Positions 1-9,976 of a stretch of 64,000 nt of DNA are shown in pieces. The notes under the pieces were generated by a model. That model had not been told where the DNA came from. It did no database searches and was given only the letters and a program-made list of their open reading frames with translations. Both the position numbers and the translations under genes were made by a program. The DNA is from Blattamonas nauphoetae. Taxonomy: Eukaryota; Preaxostyla; Oxymonadida. The DNA is taken from positions 285,452 to 349,451 of the forward strand of contig JARBJD010000044.1 in NCBI GenBank assembly GCA_033064195.1. The letters run 5' to 3'. The number at the start of each line of letters is the position of its first letter. Position 1 is the first letter of the stretch.

Positions 1-439
1 GGCTGCTGTGCGTGGTTGAGCCGATCAAGATTGGATTGTCAGAGATTCTGGGGAGGCATGAGAGGAATGTGGAAGTGACGTTTCTGACGATGATTGTGGT
101 GCTGGTTGTGTTGGAGGTGTTGGTTGTGGTTGTGTACGGGTTCATTTGGTAGAAGCTGTCTCGAATGAAGAAGGGGCGATGATCATTCTCGGCCTGATCC
201 TGATAGAGAATGAGACGGAAGGGGAAGATGGACGAAGATGAGGCAGCGGGGAAGCAGACGACGTCGCTCTTCCTGACGAGCCCGCCGAACGACTCGGAAT
301 CGCCAGACATGGTCACACAGACGAGCTTGGAGCCGCTGATCAAGGTGTGCGACACGCCATCGGAGACAAAGCCACGAAGGATGGTGCTGGAGCTGGTGGA
401 CGAGCGAGCCAGATCGGATTCCAGGATGGATGGGTACAT
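1..439 (-). CDS. Partial gene at left edge, unidentified Ser/Thr-rich protein (C-terminus outside window)
   Basis: On the minus strand a frame stays open from an ATG at 437-439 to the window edge: 146 codons and no stop. The product is rich in Ser and Thr, with a stretch of alternating Thr and Asn near its visible end. Codon choice (many C-ending and A-ending codons) resembles the firm genes further right. Upstream the frame is closed by a TGA near 489, so either this ATG is the start or an exon joins nearby. No domain is recognised. Plus-strand frames here, including a Val-rich membrane-like one ending at 152, look like antisense shadows. Confidence 0.5.
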   Translation of the reverse strand, partial: MYPSILESDLARSSTSSSTILRGFVSDGVSHTLISGSKLVCVTMSGDSESFGGLVRKSDVVCFPAASSSSIFPFRLILYQDQAENDHRPFFIRDSFYQMNPYTTTTNTSNTTSTTIIVRNVTSTFLSCLPRISDNPILIGSTTHSS

Positions 440-1441
440 TTGTGGGGCTGGACAACGTGCTGGTGTGGCTGGTGTCGAACACAGAACAGCTGATCACTCT
501 GCCAGCAGCGGAACTGACGCCGAACATGCACGCAACATGAACGACATGCTGTGCTGAGCCCGAAACGAGTACTCAGATGACGATCACCCGCATTCTGAAG
601 ACGCTGTTCTCGTGTTGATCGACATCTTTTATTTGAAACAGTAGAATGAAGTGCTTTGCACCAAAAATATCCGAAATAGAGAGAAATAGACTGAGATGAA
701 AACAAGAATGATGTGGTGAGTGTGAAAAAGAGTGAATTGAGAATCTGATAAAAGACTATTAAGGGACATAGTAAAGGTCTGATCAAAACTTGATGAGATA
801 TAGACGGAATGCTTGATGAGATATAGTCGGCCCCGGAGTGGTCATTGGCAAAACAAGGGTTGGAGCGGAAATTGTTGAAGATCACGGTGAGACGTGTTTA
901 TGGTGTCTACGGTTGTACAGTGTGCAGAAAGGTAGTTCTAGGACAGATAATATCAGGATGGTCTAGGATGTTCAACGATCCACGATTTCTGAATTATGGG
1001 CTTGATCCGAGGTCATAATTTTTTTATTTTTCATCGAGTTCGGCACTTTCCGCACGTTTTCAACCGGAAATTCGCAAAGATTCCGTCGATATACACCCAA
1101 TCAAGTATATTGAACATGTTTTTGGAAGGTGGCTAGAAAACGTATCATGCCGGTTTTTTGAGAAGGAACAGAGTTTGAGTGATTTTAGGCAGTTAAAGCA
1201 AACTTTATCAGAGTGAATGAATCTGCCCTTAACATGTGTCTCAAAGACCTGATTAAGCATATTGTGTGAAAGGACGGAAAATTCGTGAAAAACTCTTGAT
1301 TTCTTCAAAAGTAAGTGGACAAAATGGTCAAGAGATTACTTCCGGAAGAATGAGTCTGCCACCGTTGATGGAATTGTCTTCAGAAATGGTTTTTTGTTTC
1401 GGTGAGTTGACCAATCTTCACCAAAATCAATCCACGAACAG
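440..1441. other. Intergenic stretch, no supported gene
   Basis: Only short frames without family resemblance occur on either strand. No repeat shared with other parts of the window was noticed here. Confidence 0.5.
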
Positions 1442-1959
1442 TTAGTGAGATGATTCACCTTGTGTAATGTTTTCGAAAACACAGAAACCACGGATTTTGA
1501 TTTCATTTTTTTCCGGAAAGTTTATTTTGCGACGTTTCCCTCCTTTCTTTTCGACTAGGAAGGTCGGAAGAATCAGAGCCGCCGCTGTGGAGGGTATTTC
1601 CGTGACTGCTCCGATTCTTTTCTCTTCCGCAAGTAACTGAGAGTAGATCTCCATCTGTTGCGGGCTGCCGTGGAATGGGATGGCTGTTATGGGACAAAAC
1701 ACGGAAATTAACGCAGAGGACTGAATTGAAGAAATGGTTTCTCTTATTTTCTGATGGAAGATGTCATGGAATGCCTGAAGCAATTTGTCTTTCTAAGTTC
1801 GAGGTTGAGGTAGTTGGAGAAAGGTGATAAATACGCATGATCGGTAGAAATCCAATCCGGAAGTCCTTCTATTGAGCTCCAGAGTTCTTTGTTTTCATCA
1901 TTGGTTGGCGCAAAGTACACAGATTTGAAGAGATAACGTTTGAGATCTTGTTCCATCAT
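1442..1959 (-). pseudogene. Frameshifted coding remnant, unidentified
   Basis: Two overlapping minus-strand frames read as one protein broken by a single-base shift near 1780-1800. The first (1959 down to 1744) gives about 57 sensible residues up to LELRK. The other frame then continues with DKLLQAFHDIFHQ and on to 1442. Joined, this is about 165 codons without other stops. No family is recognised. It could be a decayed gene, or a real gene with an assembly error or a missed intron. No GT-AG pair was found that repairs the phase. Confidence 0.35.
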
Positions 1960-2088
1960 GGGGTTCGAGTTAAGATTCTTTGTGTGAAATCACCAAAAGT
2001 GTTTGGGGAAAACCAGCGAGAAAACACGCCAACAATCTCACTCAACCTTTTGGAATCGAGATCATTGGTCCTTGTGGCTCTACGTACT

Positions 2089-3276
2089 AGAAGTGTCATT
2101 AACCCGGTCCGTGTCAACAACCCGGAACCTGGGGTTGAAACAAACCGTTTTGGTCAAACTAATAGTTGTGTCACCAATATGTCCCATGTCACCAATCCGG
2201 CCTTTTTCTGGAAAATCAATATCGGTCAAACTAAGAAAAATCTGAAATTTAAGAATTATACTCCCACGCGATCCCGAGAAATCCTCAAAATACCCCTTTG
2301 CCCGATGAAAACATCGTTTTGACAATATCTCAACAACCAGTGAATCGATTTCGATGAAATTTTTCACACAAACGTTTTTTTGGTGAAACGAACATTTTTG
2401 CAAAAATTTGGAGAAAAATTCTGCGTATTTGGGAAGATCGGAAAAACCCATATTTTTCTCGACAAAATATTCTTAGGAAAAAATCCTTTTATTTTTGTTC
2501 ATCTTTTGTCGAGATCTATCCGACTATTATGCCTTTTATTTGATTTAAAACGGATGGCTGGTTGTGGAGAAATGACCGCAAAAAGTTGAAAAAAATGTGT
2601 GCATTCGTAACGTAAAACGTATTTTGAGGTTTTCTCGGGATCGGGTGGGAGTATAATGCTAAAATTTTATTTTGTTCTTAGTTTGACCAAAATAGTCCCT
2701 CACAGAAAAAAGGCCGGATTGGTGACGCCGGACGGTTTGGTGACACCACTATAAGAATAACAATTTTTGTTTTTTCTATCTAGGCGAATCGGAGAAAATG
2801 TCGAAATACTGTATACAGGAGGAATACACATATTTTTCAAACTTTTTCAGCTCGAATCTCCACAACCAGATATCCGTTTTACACCAAATACAAAGTATTG
2901 TTATCGTGGATATATCGAAAAAAGACTCACAAAAAAAAGTTTTGTACCCAAAAAGTTGTTTGTCGAGAAAAATAACGTTTTTTCGCAACCTTCGAAATAC
3001 CCAATATATTTTTTCACATTTTTGTCAAAAAAGTTATTTCTCGAAAAAAAACGCTTCTGTGGAAAAATTCTACAAAATTGGTCCACATATTGTGGAGATA
3101 TGATTCAGACACACTACCAAAAGGGCCTTAAACGAGGTTTTTTGAGGTTTTCTCCGATTCGCCAAGATCGACAATTTTAAAAGTTTCTTTTTTTCTTCGT
3201 TGGACCAATATGGTTTGTTTGGACCCCAGGTTCCGGGTTGCTGACAGAACCGGGTTAATGACACATCTATAATAGA
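2089..3276. mobile_element. Inverted-repeat element, outer pair of termini (MITE/foldback-like, no transposase)
   Basis: The left arm (2089-2166) and the reverse complement of the right arm (3197-3276) share GTGTCATTAACCCGG, then a second copy of the motif 17-18 nt on (GTCAACAACCCGG / GTCAGCAACCCGG), then AACCTGGGG and a block like GGTCAAACTAAG. Between them sits a second, nested inverted repeat. No ORF in between resembles a transposase, so this looks non-autonomous. The same arm layout occurs at 3299-3600, 10850-11365 and 12249-12660. Confidence 0.7.
2169..2752. repeat. Nested inner inverted repeat of the same family
   Basis: The left arm begins at about 2169 with GTGTCACCAA, repeats ATGTCACCAATCCGG 18 nt later, then runs CTTTTTCTG, GGTCAAACTAAGAAAA and TCCCGAGAAA-CCTCAAAATA. 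The reverse complement of 2620-2752 shows the same order with the same internal letters (CC at the variable pair). It therefore forms a complete element of about 585 bp placed inside the outer one. Confidence 0.7.
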
Positions 3277-3298
3277 GGTCACATATATTCCCCATGTG

Positions 3299-3600
3299 GT
3301 GCTAGAATGGTGTCACCAAACCGTCCGGTGTCACCAATTCGGTTTTTTTTTCTGCGAAAGACCATTTTGGTCAAACTAAGAAAAAACTATTGTTTTGAGT
3401 TGGACTCCCACGTGATCCCGAGAAAACCTCAAAATACGTAATACAGCAAATCTCCACACGTTTTCTGAACTTTTTTCGATCATTGTTCCATAACTAGACG
3501 TCCGTTTTGAACTGAAGAAAAAGCGTTTTTTCACATCTTCCCAAATATCCAACATTTTTTTCACAATTTTTTGGCAAAACATGTTCACCAAACAAACGTT
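3299..3600. repeat. Single arm of the same inverted-repeat family
   Basis: It starts with GTGTCACCAAACCGTCCG followed directly by GTGTCACCAATTCGG, then GGTCAAACTAAGAAAAAACT and TCCCGAGAAAACCTCAAAATA. About 300 bp is almost identical to 11080-11365. The opposite arm was not found, so this copy seems truncated on its right side. Confidence 0.7.
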
Positions 3601-4590
3601 GTTAAGAATAATTTTGGCATGGATAAAGTTGGTGAGGTAGCGATTTAGATAGTGAGGTACAAGTTTAGTTGGTGTGGAAACCGTCCTTCTTTGGAAGTTT
3701 AGTTCGTGAGGTTCAGAGTGAAAAGTAAATCAACAATGTCATAATGTTCGCTCCAGGAGTGATGAGATAACGAAATAATGGACAGGACAAAAAATAGTTA
3801 TTGATCAACACAGAATCATTGTTTGTGTTGATTTAACACCACAATTTCTGAATATCAAGGAAAATGGTGAGAAAGTGAGTTGCCTAGGTTTCAATGTGCT
3901 CGGCGGGAGTCGAACACCGAGCTCAACCATCGGTGTCTTGAAGGGAGACAATCAAAAAAACATGTCTCTTTCGTTTGTTGGAACCACAATGAATTGTTGG
4001 TTTGGAGGTGAGATGACGAAAAGAACATTGTGGGTAAGATCGAATGAAGAAGGCTGAAAAAATCCTTGACAACTGAACACCATTTGTACCAAAATAGAGG
4101 ATGATTGGGAGAGAAAATTCCAGAAAAAAAGGTTGACGAAACGAAGGAAATCCACGAATATTGATGAAAAAACATGAAAACTCCTGGCGGGACAATTGTG
4201 ATTAAAATGGATGAACAGCGACTTCGATCGACACAAATTTAATAAGTCGAGATCGTTGTCAATCATTGAAAAGGGGTATTTCTATTGTTCGGTGAAAATC
4301 TCAAAGTCAGGTGAAAGTCTCGGAATTGAGGTGAAAAATCTCAGAAATGAGGTGAAAAATCTCTAGAGTATCTTTTAAGCTGTTGATCGACTTTTTGATA
4401 CTAGTGTAGTCGAGTGGGATATCACGAAAGCCATTCAATCAGCAGGCTGTGGATTCAATGCCCTCCGTGTCCATTTTTTCTTTTTTTTAATTTTTACTCC
4501 ATCATGACTATTCAGACATTCTTTCATTCGAAATTTGTCTCCCTTCCTCGATCCCGTTTAGATTTATTACCATCCTGATCTCGTCTCACA
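3601..4590. other. Intergenic; degenerate short tandem repeat near 4290-4365
   Basis: No supported gene. Minus-strand frames at 3890-4266 are Phe/Ser-rich and unlike any family. From about 4290 to 4365 three to four units of an approximately 20-bp motif (AGGTGAAAAATCTC) occur, resembling the 19-bp repeat inside the neighbouring SINE-like element. Confidence 0.4.
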
Positions 4591-4945
4591 ACCAGACCAT
4601 ATCGGGTACCTCAATTTTCAGGGGAAAATCTCGATCACAGGGGAAAATCTCGGGCCACAGGGGAAGAATCTCATGGACAAGGGGATTGAAGGAGAAAGAA
4701 ATTTTGAACATGCGTGGTTCAGCGGTAAATGCGTTGGACTTTAACACGGCGGACCCTGGTTCGATTCCGGTCATCAGCATTTTTTTGACTTTTTTGATCT
4801 TCCTGAATTTCTCACAAATATGTTACATTCTCTTCGTTTAACGACTTTTCGAAACATGAAATGAAACAAAATCTGAATTGTGCGAAGATCCCTCCAAATC
4901 TTAGATCCATTCCAGTGATCGTTCTCGCTTCACTGTTCGCACACA
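4591..4945 (+). mobile_element. tRNA-derived SINE-like repeat, copy A
   Basis: About 340 bp is present again in opposite orientation at 7340-7768. In order it holds about three units of a 19-bp repeat (GGGGAAAATCTCGATCACA, 4617-4675), a tRNA-like body (4708-4779), a T7 run, and a conserved 150-bp tail. Homology stops at about 4930, beside GTTCTCGCT. With tRNA-type Pol III boxes plus an unrelated tail in two dispersed copies, SINE is the simplest reading. Confidence 0.65.
4708..4779 (+). ncRNA. tRNA-like Pol III unit (degenerate tRNA, copy A)
   Basis: It is 72 nt long with an A box TGGTTCAGCGG (4715-4725) and a perfect B box GGTTCGATTCC (4758-4768), followed at 4780-4786 by seven T, a Pol III terminator. 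The T arm has four of five pairs. The D stem has one mismatch and the anticodon stem only three of five pairs. The acceptor ends (ACATGCG / CATCAGC) do not pair. It is therefore not a working tRNA, but the promoter parts are kept. Confidence 0.65.
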
Positions 4946-6481
4946 TTGCCTAAATCTATCTCTCCTCATCTGTGACCCTGACCGAGTGACTCTCGTGTTC
5001 GATCACACATTCATCTCTCGTTGACAGAGATTCTCTCACTTTTTCTTCAAACGGTTGTGTGCATGCAGCTCGACCTTCTAATGACCATAAATGGATGTTT
5101 ATCTTCAAGGTTTGTGAGTCTTGAACTCAATTCATCGATGTTTGTCTTCAGGAGAGACGCTTCACTTGTATTAGAACGCAGATTCATTTGCCACTTTCAT
5201 CCATGGGTATGTGCAGGAACAAGATTGAATACATCCTTCTCTCTCTTGAATTGGTAAAGATTTTGTTTTCATTCTCTCTTTCTTTCGAATATGTGTCTCT
5301 TCTATCCATAACTTCCATTTTCTCGTCTGATCTTCATTCCATATCATTTGTTTCTTCCTCGTTCCTTCAGAGGCGGAAAAGTTACACACAATAATACAGT
5401 ATCGGCAGCTTTCAATCAACTGAGGACATCAATCTCGCAAACATCGTCTCCTCTCCAACCATTCACCGGCATCAATGTCAGTGTTGGCACGGGCAAAGCA
5501 CTATTCCCAACTCTTTGTCAATCGCATCTTAAACTCTTCATTTATTCGGTTGAACAATCAGCTGTCATTCATACCACCACACTCTCTTAATTAGCTGCCC
5601 TCGAATCTCAAGAAATCTTGAGCGGAGACAGTGGATTCACCTCGTCTGCAGAAGCCCTCTCTTCCTTTCAACATCGCTTGGAGTGGTTAACAGGAGGAGT
5701 GGATGTTGTCCAAACGACATTCTCCTTTCAAATACCTCCTGCAACACAAGGATCTTCCACGATCCCTGAAATTGATTCGAACATAGTGATTTCTGTCGCA
5801 ATCAACCTCTGAGAACAATCTACGCTTCATTTTGGTAGAATGTAATGTCCTTTCAGTCGAAATAACCATACCCCTCTCCTCGAAGAACAAAGGATCAAAT
5901 GTATCTTTGAGAGCGATTTGCAAGGCTTAGAAGAGTACCATTTAACTCCAACATTTGCGGCAATTGTACAAGGCTTCTTAATCTCCGCTATGATGTCAAA
6001 GTCCGACACCCTTCTCGTTGAAGTGATCAGCGACGAATCTGCCAATGACGAGCGACAAAACGGCTGGAAGCACGCAACGAGTAGAAAATGGGATGAAGAA
6101 TCGAAAATAGAAGAGATCGCTCACAAAGGAGCGGACGAATGAGGAGTGGGTCAACGAGGTTCCTGCCTCGTGGACGATCTTTCGTTTTGTAGGGCTTCAA
6201 TCACATTTCATCAAGAATGTGAAAGCATCGGCAGATATTTGAACATGCACTATCTTCCTTTCAGTTTGTTTCGCTTATCAGAACAGTAAACAAAGAGAAT
6301 GAGCGTGATCAGTCACCCACAAGTAAAGTTGACTTTTCACACCAATTTGGACAAAGGAACGAGAAAGAGAATCAAAGTAAATGAAAGATCAACGGGATCG
6401 TTTCATTTTCAGTCCATCACACGCTCCTCCTCCTATTTCAGCGCAATCCTCACTCTCTTCTCTTAATTCACACTCCACTTC
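4946..6481. other. Gene-poor stretch with weak plus-strand coding traces
   Basis: Several 60-80 codon plus-strand frames (about 5348-5590, 5618-5812, 5918-6142) follow each other and might be remains of one gene. They are separated by stops in all simple joins, no family is recognised, and no GT-AG chain was found that links them in phase. Confidence 0.3.
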
Positions 6482-7161
6482 TCACAATCGCTTCAAAAGT
6501 CTCAACACTTCCTCAAAATACTCAGGCAACACTCTCTGCCAGCCCTCCTCTCCCACACAGCGAGCGAAGCAGTGTGTGTGCTTCTCGCCTTCTGTGTCGC
6601 TCTCCGCGATGACGAAGAGGAGGTGATGTGTGGACGAAGGTAGCGACGGCGTGCTGACGAGCGAGATGGCGCAGTCGGAGTCGGAACTTGCTGCGGGCAG
6701 TGCTGGTTTGGGCGATGTTTGGCTGTCGTCGCTCTTTTCGGGGCTTTTTGAGGGGCCGCAAGGGGTGCTTTGGTCGCGACGGGAGGGCGAGGAGTGGGTG
6801 GATGGGGGGAGAGTGAGAGGGACGGGAAGGATGGCGTCGGTGGAAAGAGGGACGAAAACGATGCCAGCTTGTTCCTGAGTGAGGAGAAGGTGAAAAAGAG
6901 ATGAAATCATGTGCAGGATAAAATACGCAAACCAAGGAGCGTGAATGCTGACATTTCGACAGTTTTTGTGAGATAATCAAACGAAACAGCTCAGACACAG
7001 ATTCTCTTTTCAGTAAACAGCCAGGACGTGTCTGAGGAGTGCGTAGAAACTCTTTCGCATCTCCCCACAAAGGATCTTCAACCTGTAGAAGATTGAAGAA
7101 GTGATGATTCGAACAGTAAAGATTATACCTGGCGAAGACAGGAAGATCATCGATGACACAG
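6482..7161 (-). CDS. Unidentified protein, two 3'-terminal exons
   Basis: The last exon is 6482-6874 (131 codons with stop). It joins in phase to 6933-7161 across a 58-nt intron that starts GTTTGC and ends CTCAG. The upstream exon opens after an AG acceptor at 7162-7163 and reads VIDDLPVFARYN, then QVEDPLWGDAKEF. The final part has a Ser/Pro-rich linker and then HHLLFVIAESDTEG and VLPEYFEEVLRLLKRL, typical of a folded domain end. The family is not recognised. Earlier exons were not found: the SINE-like copy B lies just upstream (7340-7768), so the gene may be broken there. Confidence 0.45.
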
Positions 7162-7502
7162 CTGAGTCAGTTGGACTCCAGAATCGAGAACAGATCTGGA
7201 AATAGATGAGAAAATGAGGTCAAACAAAGAAAATGAAGATCGTCAGATGTCGGCTGCTCTCCTCCGGACAGGAGTTCCATCTCCAACCTGTGATCATTGC
7301 CTATATCTTTTTCTCCTTTCGATTTCTCTCAGATCAGCGAATACTTAACCGCAGCGAGAACGATCACTGGAATGGATCTAAGATTTGGAAGGATCTTCGC
7401 ACAATTCAGATTTTGTTTCATTTCATGTTTCGAAAAGTCGTTAAACGAAGAGAATGTAACATATTTGTGAGAAATTCAGGAAGATCAAAAAAGTCAAAAA
7501 AA

Positions 7503-7574
7503 TGCTGATGACCGGAATCGAACCAGGGTCCGCCGTGTTAAAGTCCAACGCATTTACCGCTGAACCACGCATGT
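7503..7574 (-). ncRNA. tRNA-like Pol III unit (copy B)
   Basis: Identical to the unit in copy A. Read on the minus strand it has A box TGGTTCAGCGG, B box GGTTCGATTCC, and a T7 run just after the 3' end (the A run at 7496-7502 on the plus strand). Confidence 0.6.
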
Positions 7575-7616
7575 TCAAAATTTCTTTCTCCTTCAATCCC
7601 CTTGTCCATGAGATTC

Positions 7617-7742
7617 TTCCCCTGTGGCCCGAGATTTTCCCCTGTGACTGAGATTTTCCCCTGTGTTTGAGATTTTCCCCTGTGATCGAGATTTTCCCCT
7701 GTGATCGAGATTTTCCCCTGTGATCGAGATTTTCCCCTGAGA
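7617..7742. repeat. 19-bp tandem repeat (about 6-7 units)
   Basis: The unit is GAGATTTTCCCCTGTGATC with small changes. The last three units are nearly perfect and the first ones diverged. Copy A carries only about three units, so the copy number varies between the two elements. Confidence 0.8.
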
Positions 7743-7768
7743 ATTGAGGTACCCGACCATATCCAAAG

Positions 7769-8353
7769 CAGCTGTATTGTTTCTAAACACTTCGATGACT
7801 TATAAAACGACAGAGTCAAGATAGCAATTATCTCCAATGGATTGGTCCACGCTTCTCTTACAACAACTGTCACCATTTGTATCGACATGAGCCAGTCACA
7901 TATTCTCGAAATAGACAGCAATACACGTCCCAATGAAAGGGAAGAGATTCTCAAGATGATTCAGGAAGAAGCAGTCAATCCTTTCACTCAATACGTCCTG
8001 AGTTTGTTCGAACACCGTTTCACGATATTCAACGGAGCCCCATTAAAGTCTATCTTGTCTATTCTTGTCCACCTACTGTAGAAGGTTCAATATTATGAAC
8101 GAACACAGGAAGTAAAGCTCAGGACACCCATCTTCACACCTATCTCAAATGATAAAAATTACAGTCATCGTCACGTGGGTTCGCGGATGAACGAGGACAG
8201 TATCCTCTTTCATTTTATACCATTTCTCAATCTTTGTTCTTGTTTACCACTTTCTATTCTTCGAAAAGGATGAAAAAGCAATTGGGAGAGAGTGAGGTGA
8301 AAAAAAAGGTAATTGTGGGTTCATCTGCTTTGCCCACTAGGTTTTCCGCGATT
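7769..8353. other. Intergenic, nothing recognised
   Basis: A 79-codon plus-strand frame (7842-8081) has no recognisable domain. No repeats shared with the rest of the window were seen. Confidence 0.4.
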
Positions 8354-9403
8354 TCAGTAATGCGTCCATGATCCTTTGTTTGCGAGCACTTCATCCATCC
8401 TCTTCGGCATCGACAAGATTGATGCTTGAATACAATTTAGAAGCTCTTTGTTCCAGACGCTTCGGATGGCAGTCTTTAACTCGTTGGCGGTATGGAGTTC
8501 TCGTTTGTTCAATTTTGCCTTCATATTCCTCCAGACATTCTCGATCGGTGACAAGTCTGGACTTTGTGGAGGCCACGTCATGGTTGAGAATGGCTGTTGT
8601 GCGATCCATCCCTGAATCAACTTGGATGCGTGCTTCGGATCATTATCTTGTTGAAAGATAAAAGGCTGCTCACAAAGTTGAATACCGTTATCATGGACGT
8701 GTGTTTTCACTATTTGATGATATTGCTTCTGCTCCAGCTTGCCCTTGATGAAAACAAGATTACCAGCGCAGCTCCAGCCGACACAACCCCAGACCATGAC
8801 ATGAATCGAATGCTTGACGGTATGCAAGACACACTTTGGATTGAATTCTTCTCCCTTTCTTCTCCACACATAAATTTTCCCTTTTGGTTCTCTCAGACAT
8901 ACCATCGCCTCATCGGTCCACAGCACCCTCTTCCAGTCGTGCGGGGTCCAATCCTTATGCTCTTTGGCGAACGCCAATCTCTTTTCAATGTTCGGGATCC
9001 GAAGGAGCGGCTTCTGTTTGACGGGATGTTGGGAGATCCCGTTCTCCTGACCGCGCCTCCCAATAGTAGATTCTGAGACTTCAATTCCGTGTGCCTTTAG
9101 CCTTTCTTTTAGTTCTCTTTTAGTTTTGAATCGATTGCAATCGATCTCTGCAAGAATCACCGTGTCTTCACGTGCTGTGGTGCATCGTGTGTTTGTCCTT
9201 TGGGTTTGTCTTTTATGTCTTGGATTTTTATACCAAGCCTTTAGGAAGCTCCTGATCGTGCTTTCAGATCTATGAATCTGCCGAGCAATTGCTGCGACCG
9301 ATTTCCCTGCCCTTCTCTTCAGAAGGATCTCTTTTCGGACGCTTGGACTGAGTTTCCATCGTTTCCGAATCGAAAAAAGTGGTTCGGAGAATGAAAGGGG
9401 CAA
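8354..9403 (-). CDS. Tc1-type transposase (DD34E), no ATG start
   Basis: One open frame of 349 codons, counted from a TTG at 9403. Residues 15-60 form a helix-turn-helix (KLSPSVRKEILLKRRAGKSV, then IARQIHRSESTIRSFL). The catalytic residues are Asp164 (LWTDEA), Asp253 (FQQDNDPKHA) and Glu288 (PDLSPIENVW). The 34 residues between the last two are the Tc1 signature, so the catalytic triad is complete. Upstream the frame closes at a TAA near 9446, and no ATG lies before about residue 167. The N-terminus is therefore truncated or supplied by an unseen exon. No convincing terminal inverted repeats or TA duplications were found on either side. Confidence 0.9.
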   Translation of the reverse strand: MPLSFSEPLFSIRKRWKLSPSVRKEILLKRRAGKSVAAIARQIHRSESTIRSFLKAWYKNPRHKRQTQRTNTRCTTAREDTVILAEIDCNRFKTKRELKERLKAHGIEVSESTIGRRGQENGISQHPVKQKPLLRIPNIEKRLAFAKEHKDWTPHDWKRVLWTDEAMVCLREPKGKIYVWRRKGEEFNPKCVLHTVKHSIHVMVWGCVGWSCAGNLVFIKGKLEQKQYHQIVKTHVHDNGIQLCEQPFIFQQDNDPKHASKLIQGWIAQQPFSTMTWPPQSPDLSPIENVWRNMKAKLNKRELHTANELKTAIRSVWNKELLNCIQASILSMPKRMDEVLANKGSWTHY

Positions 9404-9446
9404 TGGAAACTTTTTTTGGGCGATTTCGAGGAACCATTCAGTTTAT

Positions 9447-9976
9447 TTCTGAACAAATTTTTGCGAGTGTTTTGATTTGTTCCTTTTCAACTACAGATCG
9501 ATTCTTCGGCGTTTTTATTCGTTTCTGACACTAATTCTTCTCTCTTATTCAGTTTATTCGATCCCATTTCACTTCAATCCTTCTCATTAGTTGTGAATTT
9601 GGTTTCTGAACGGTTTGGGTCAGATCAAGTGTACCGTTTTCCAGGAAAGAATGGCCAACATCGAATAGGTGAACTGATTCGAAGTGATGTATAAAACTGA
9701 AGAAAGGGAGAAGTATCAATGGATGCCATGATTTGAGACAGCGATGGCATGTGATTGCGACTGTTGTGAATGATGAAAAAGGGTCAGAATTCTCTCTGAA
9801 TCCTTACTCTTTCATTTTTTGTCTTTTATCGTCTTCGATCAATCGCCTGAGGTCTCGTTCTGTGCGAACTTTGTTCCACCACAACCAGCTCCACAGGCGG
9901 CAACCGAAGTGGAAACGCCGGTTCCTACACAGGAAGCTCAGCCAACCCCTTGTGCGAAGCGACACCTCGTCCGTCT
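9447..9976. other. Intergenic; Pro/Gln-rich coding trace on plus strand at the right end
   Basis: From about 9870 a plus-strand frame reads PPQPAPQAATEVETPVPTQE. After a frame change it may continue into the zinc-finger relic that follows. The rest shows nothing recognisable. Confidence 0.3.

Larger units (their letters stand above)
7340..7768 (-). mobile_element. tRNA-derived SINE-like repeat, copy B (inverted relative to copy A)
   Basis: The reverse complement matches copy A over the tail, the tRNA-like body and the 19-bp repeat block, up to GGTACC-like sequence beside GACCATATC. It differs mainly in having more 19-bp units. With copy A it forms a large inverted repeat spaced about 2.4 kb apart. 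Confidence 0.65.

Noticed and set aside
3-152. Plus-strand frame ending in a Val-rich hydrophobic helix, at first read as the C-terminus of a membrane protein
   Set aside because: It is the antisense of a Thr/Asn-rich stretch in the longer minus-strand frame, whose codon use fits the rest of the window better.
3890-3960. Minus-strand tRNA suggested by TGTTCGACTCC
   Set aside because: No T stem, D arm or acceptor pairing could be built. It is only a hairpin with a B-box-like loop.
4708-4779. Functional tRNA (perhaps a suppressor, UUA anticodon)
   Set aside because: The acceptor and anticodon stems do not pair and both copies lie in a dispersed repeat. Only the Pol III boxes are intact.
8354-9480. 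Terminal inverted repeats of the Tc1 element (GCGATTTC near 8351 and 9421)
   Set aside because: The two short matches are in direct, not inverted, orientation and lack TA duplications.
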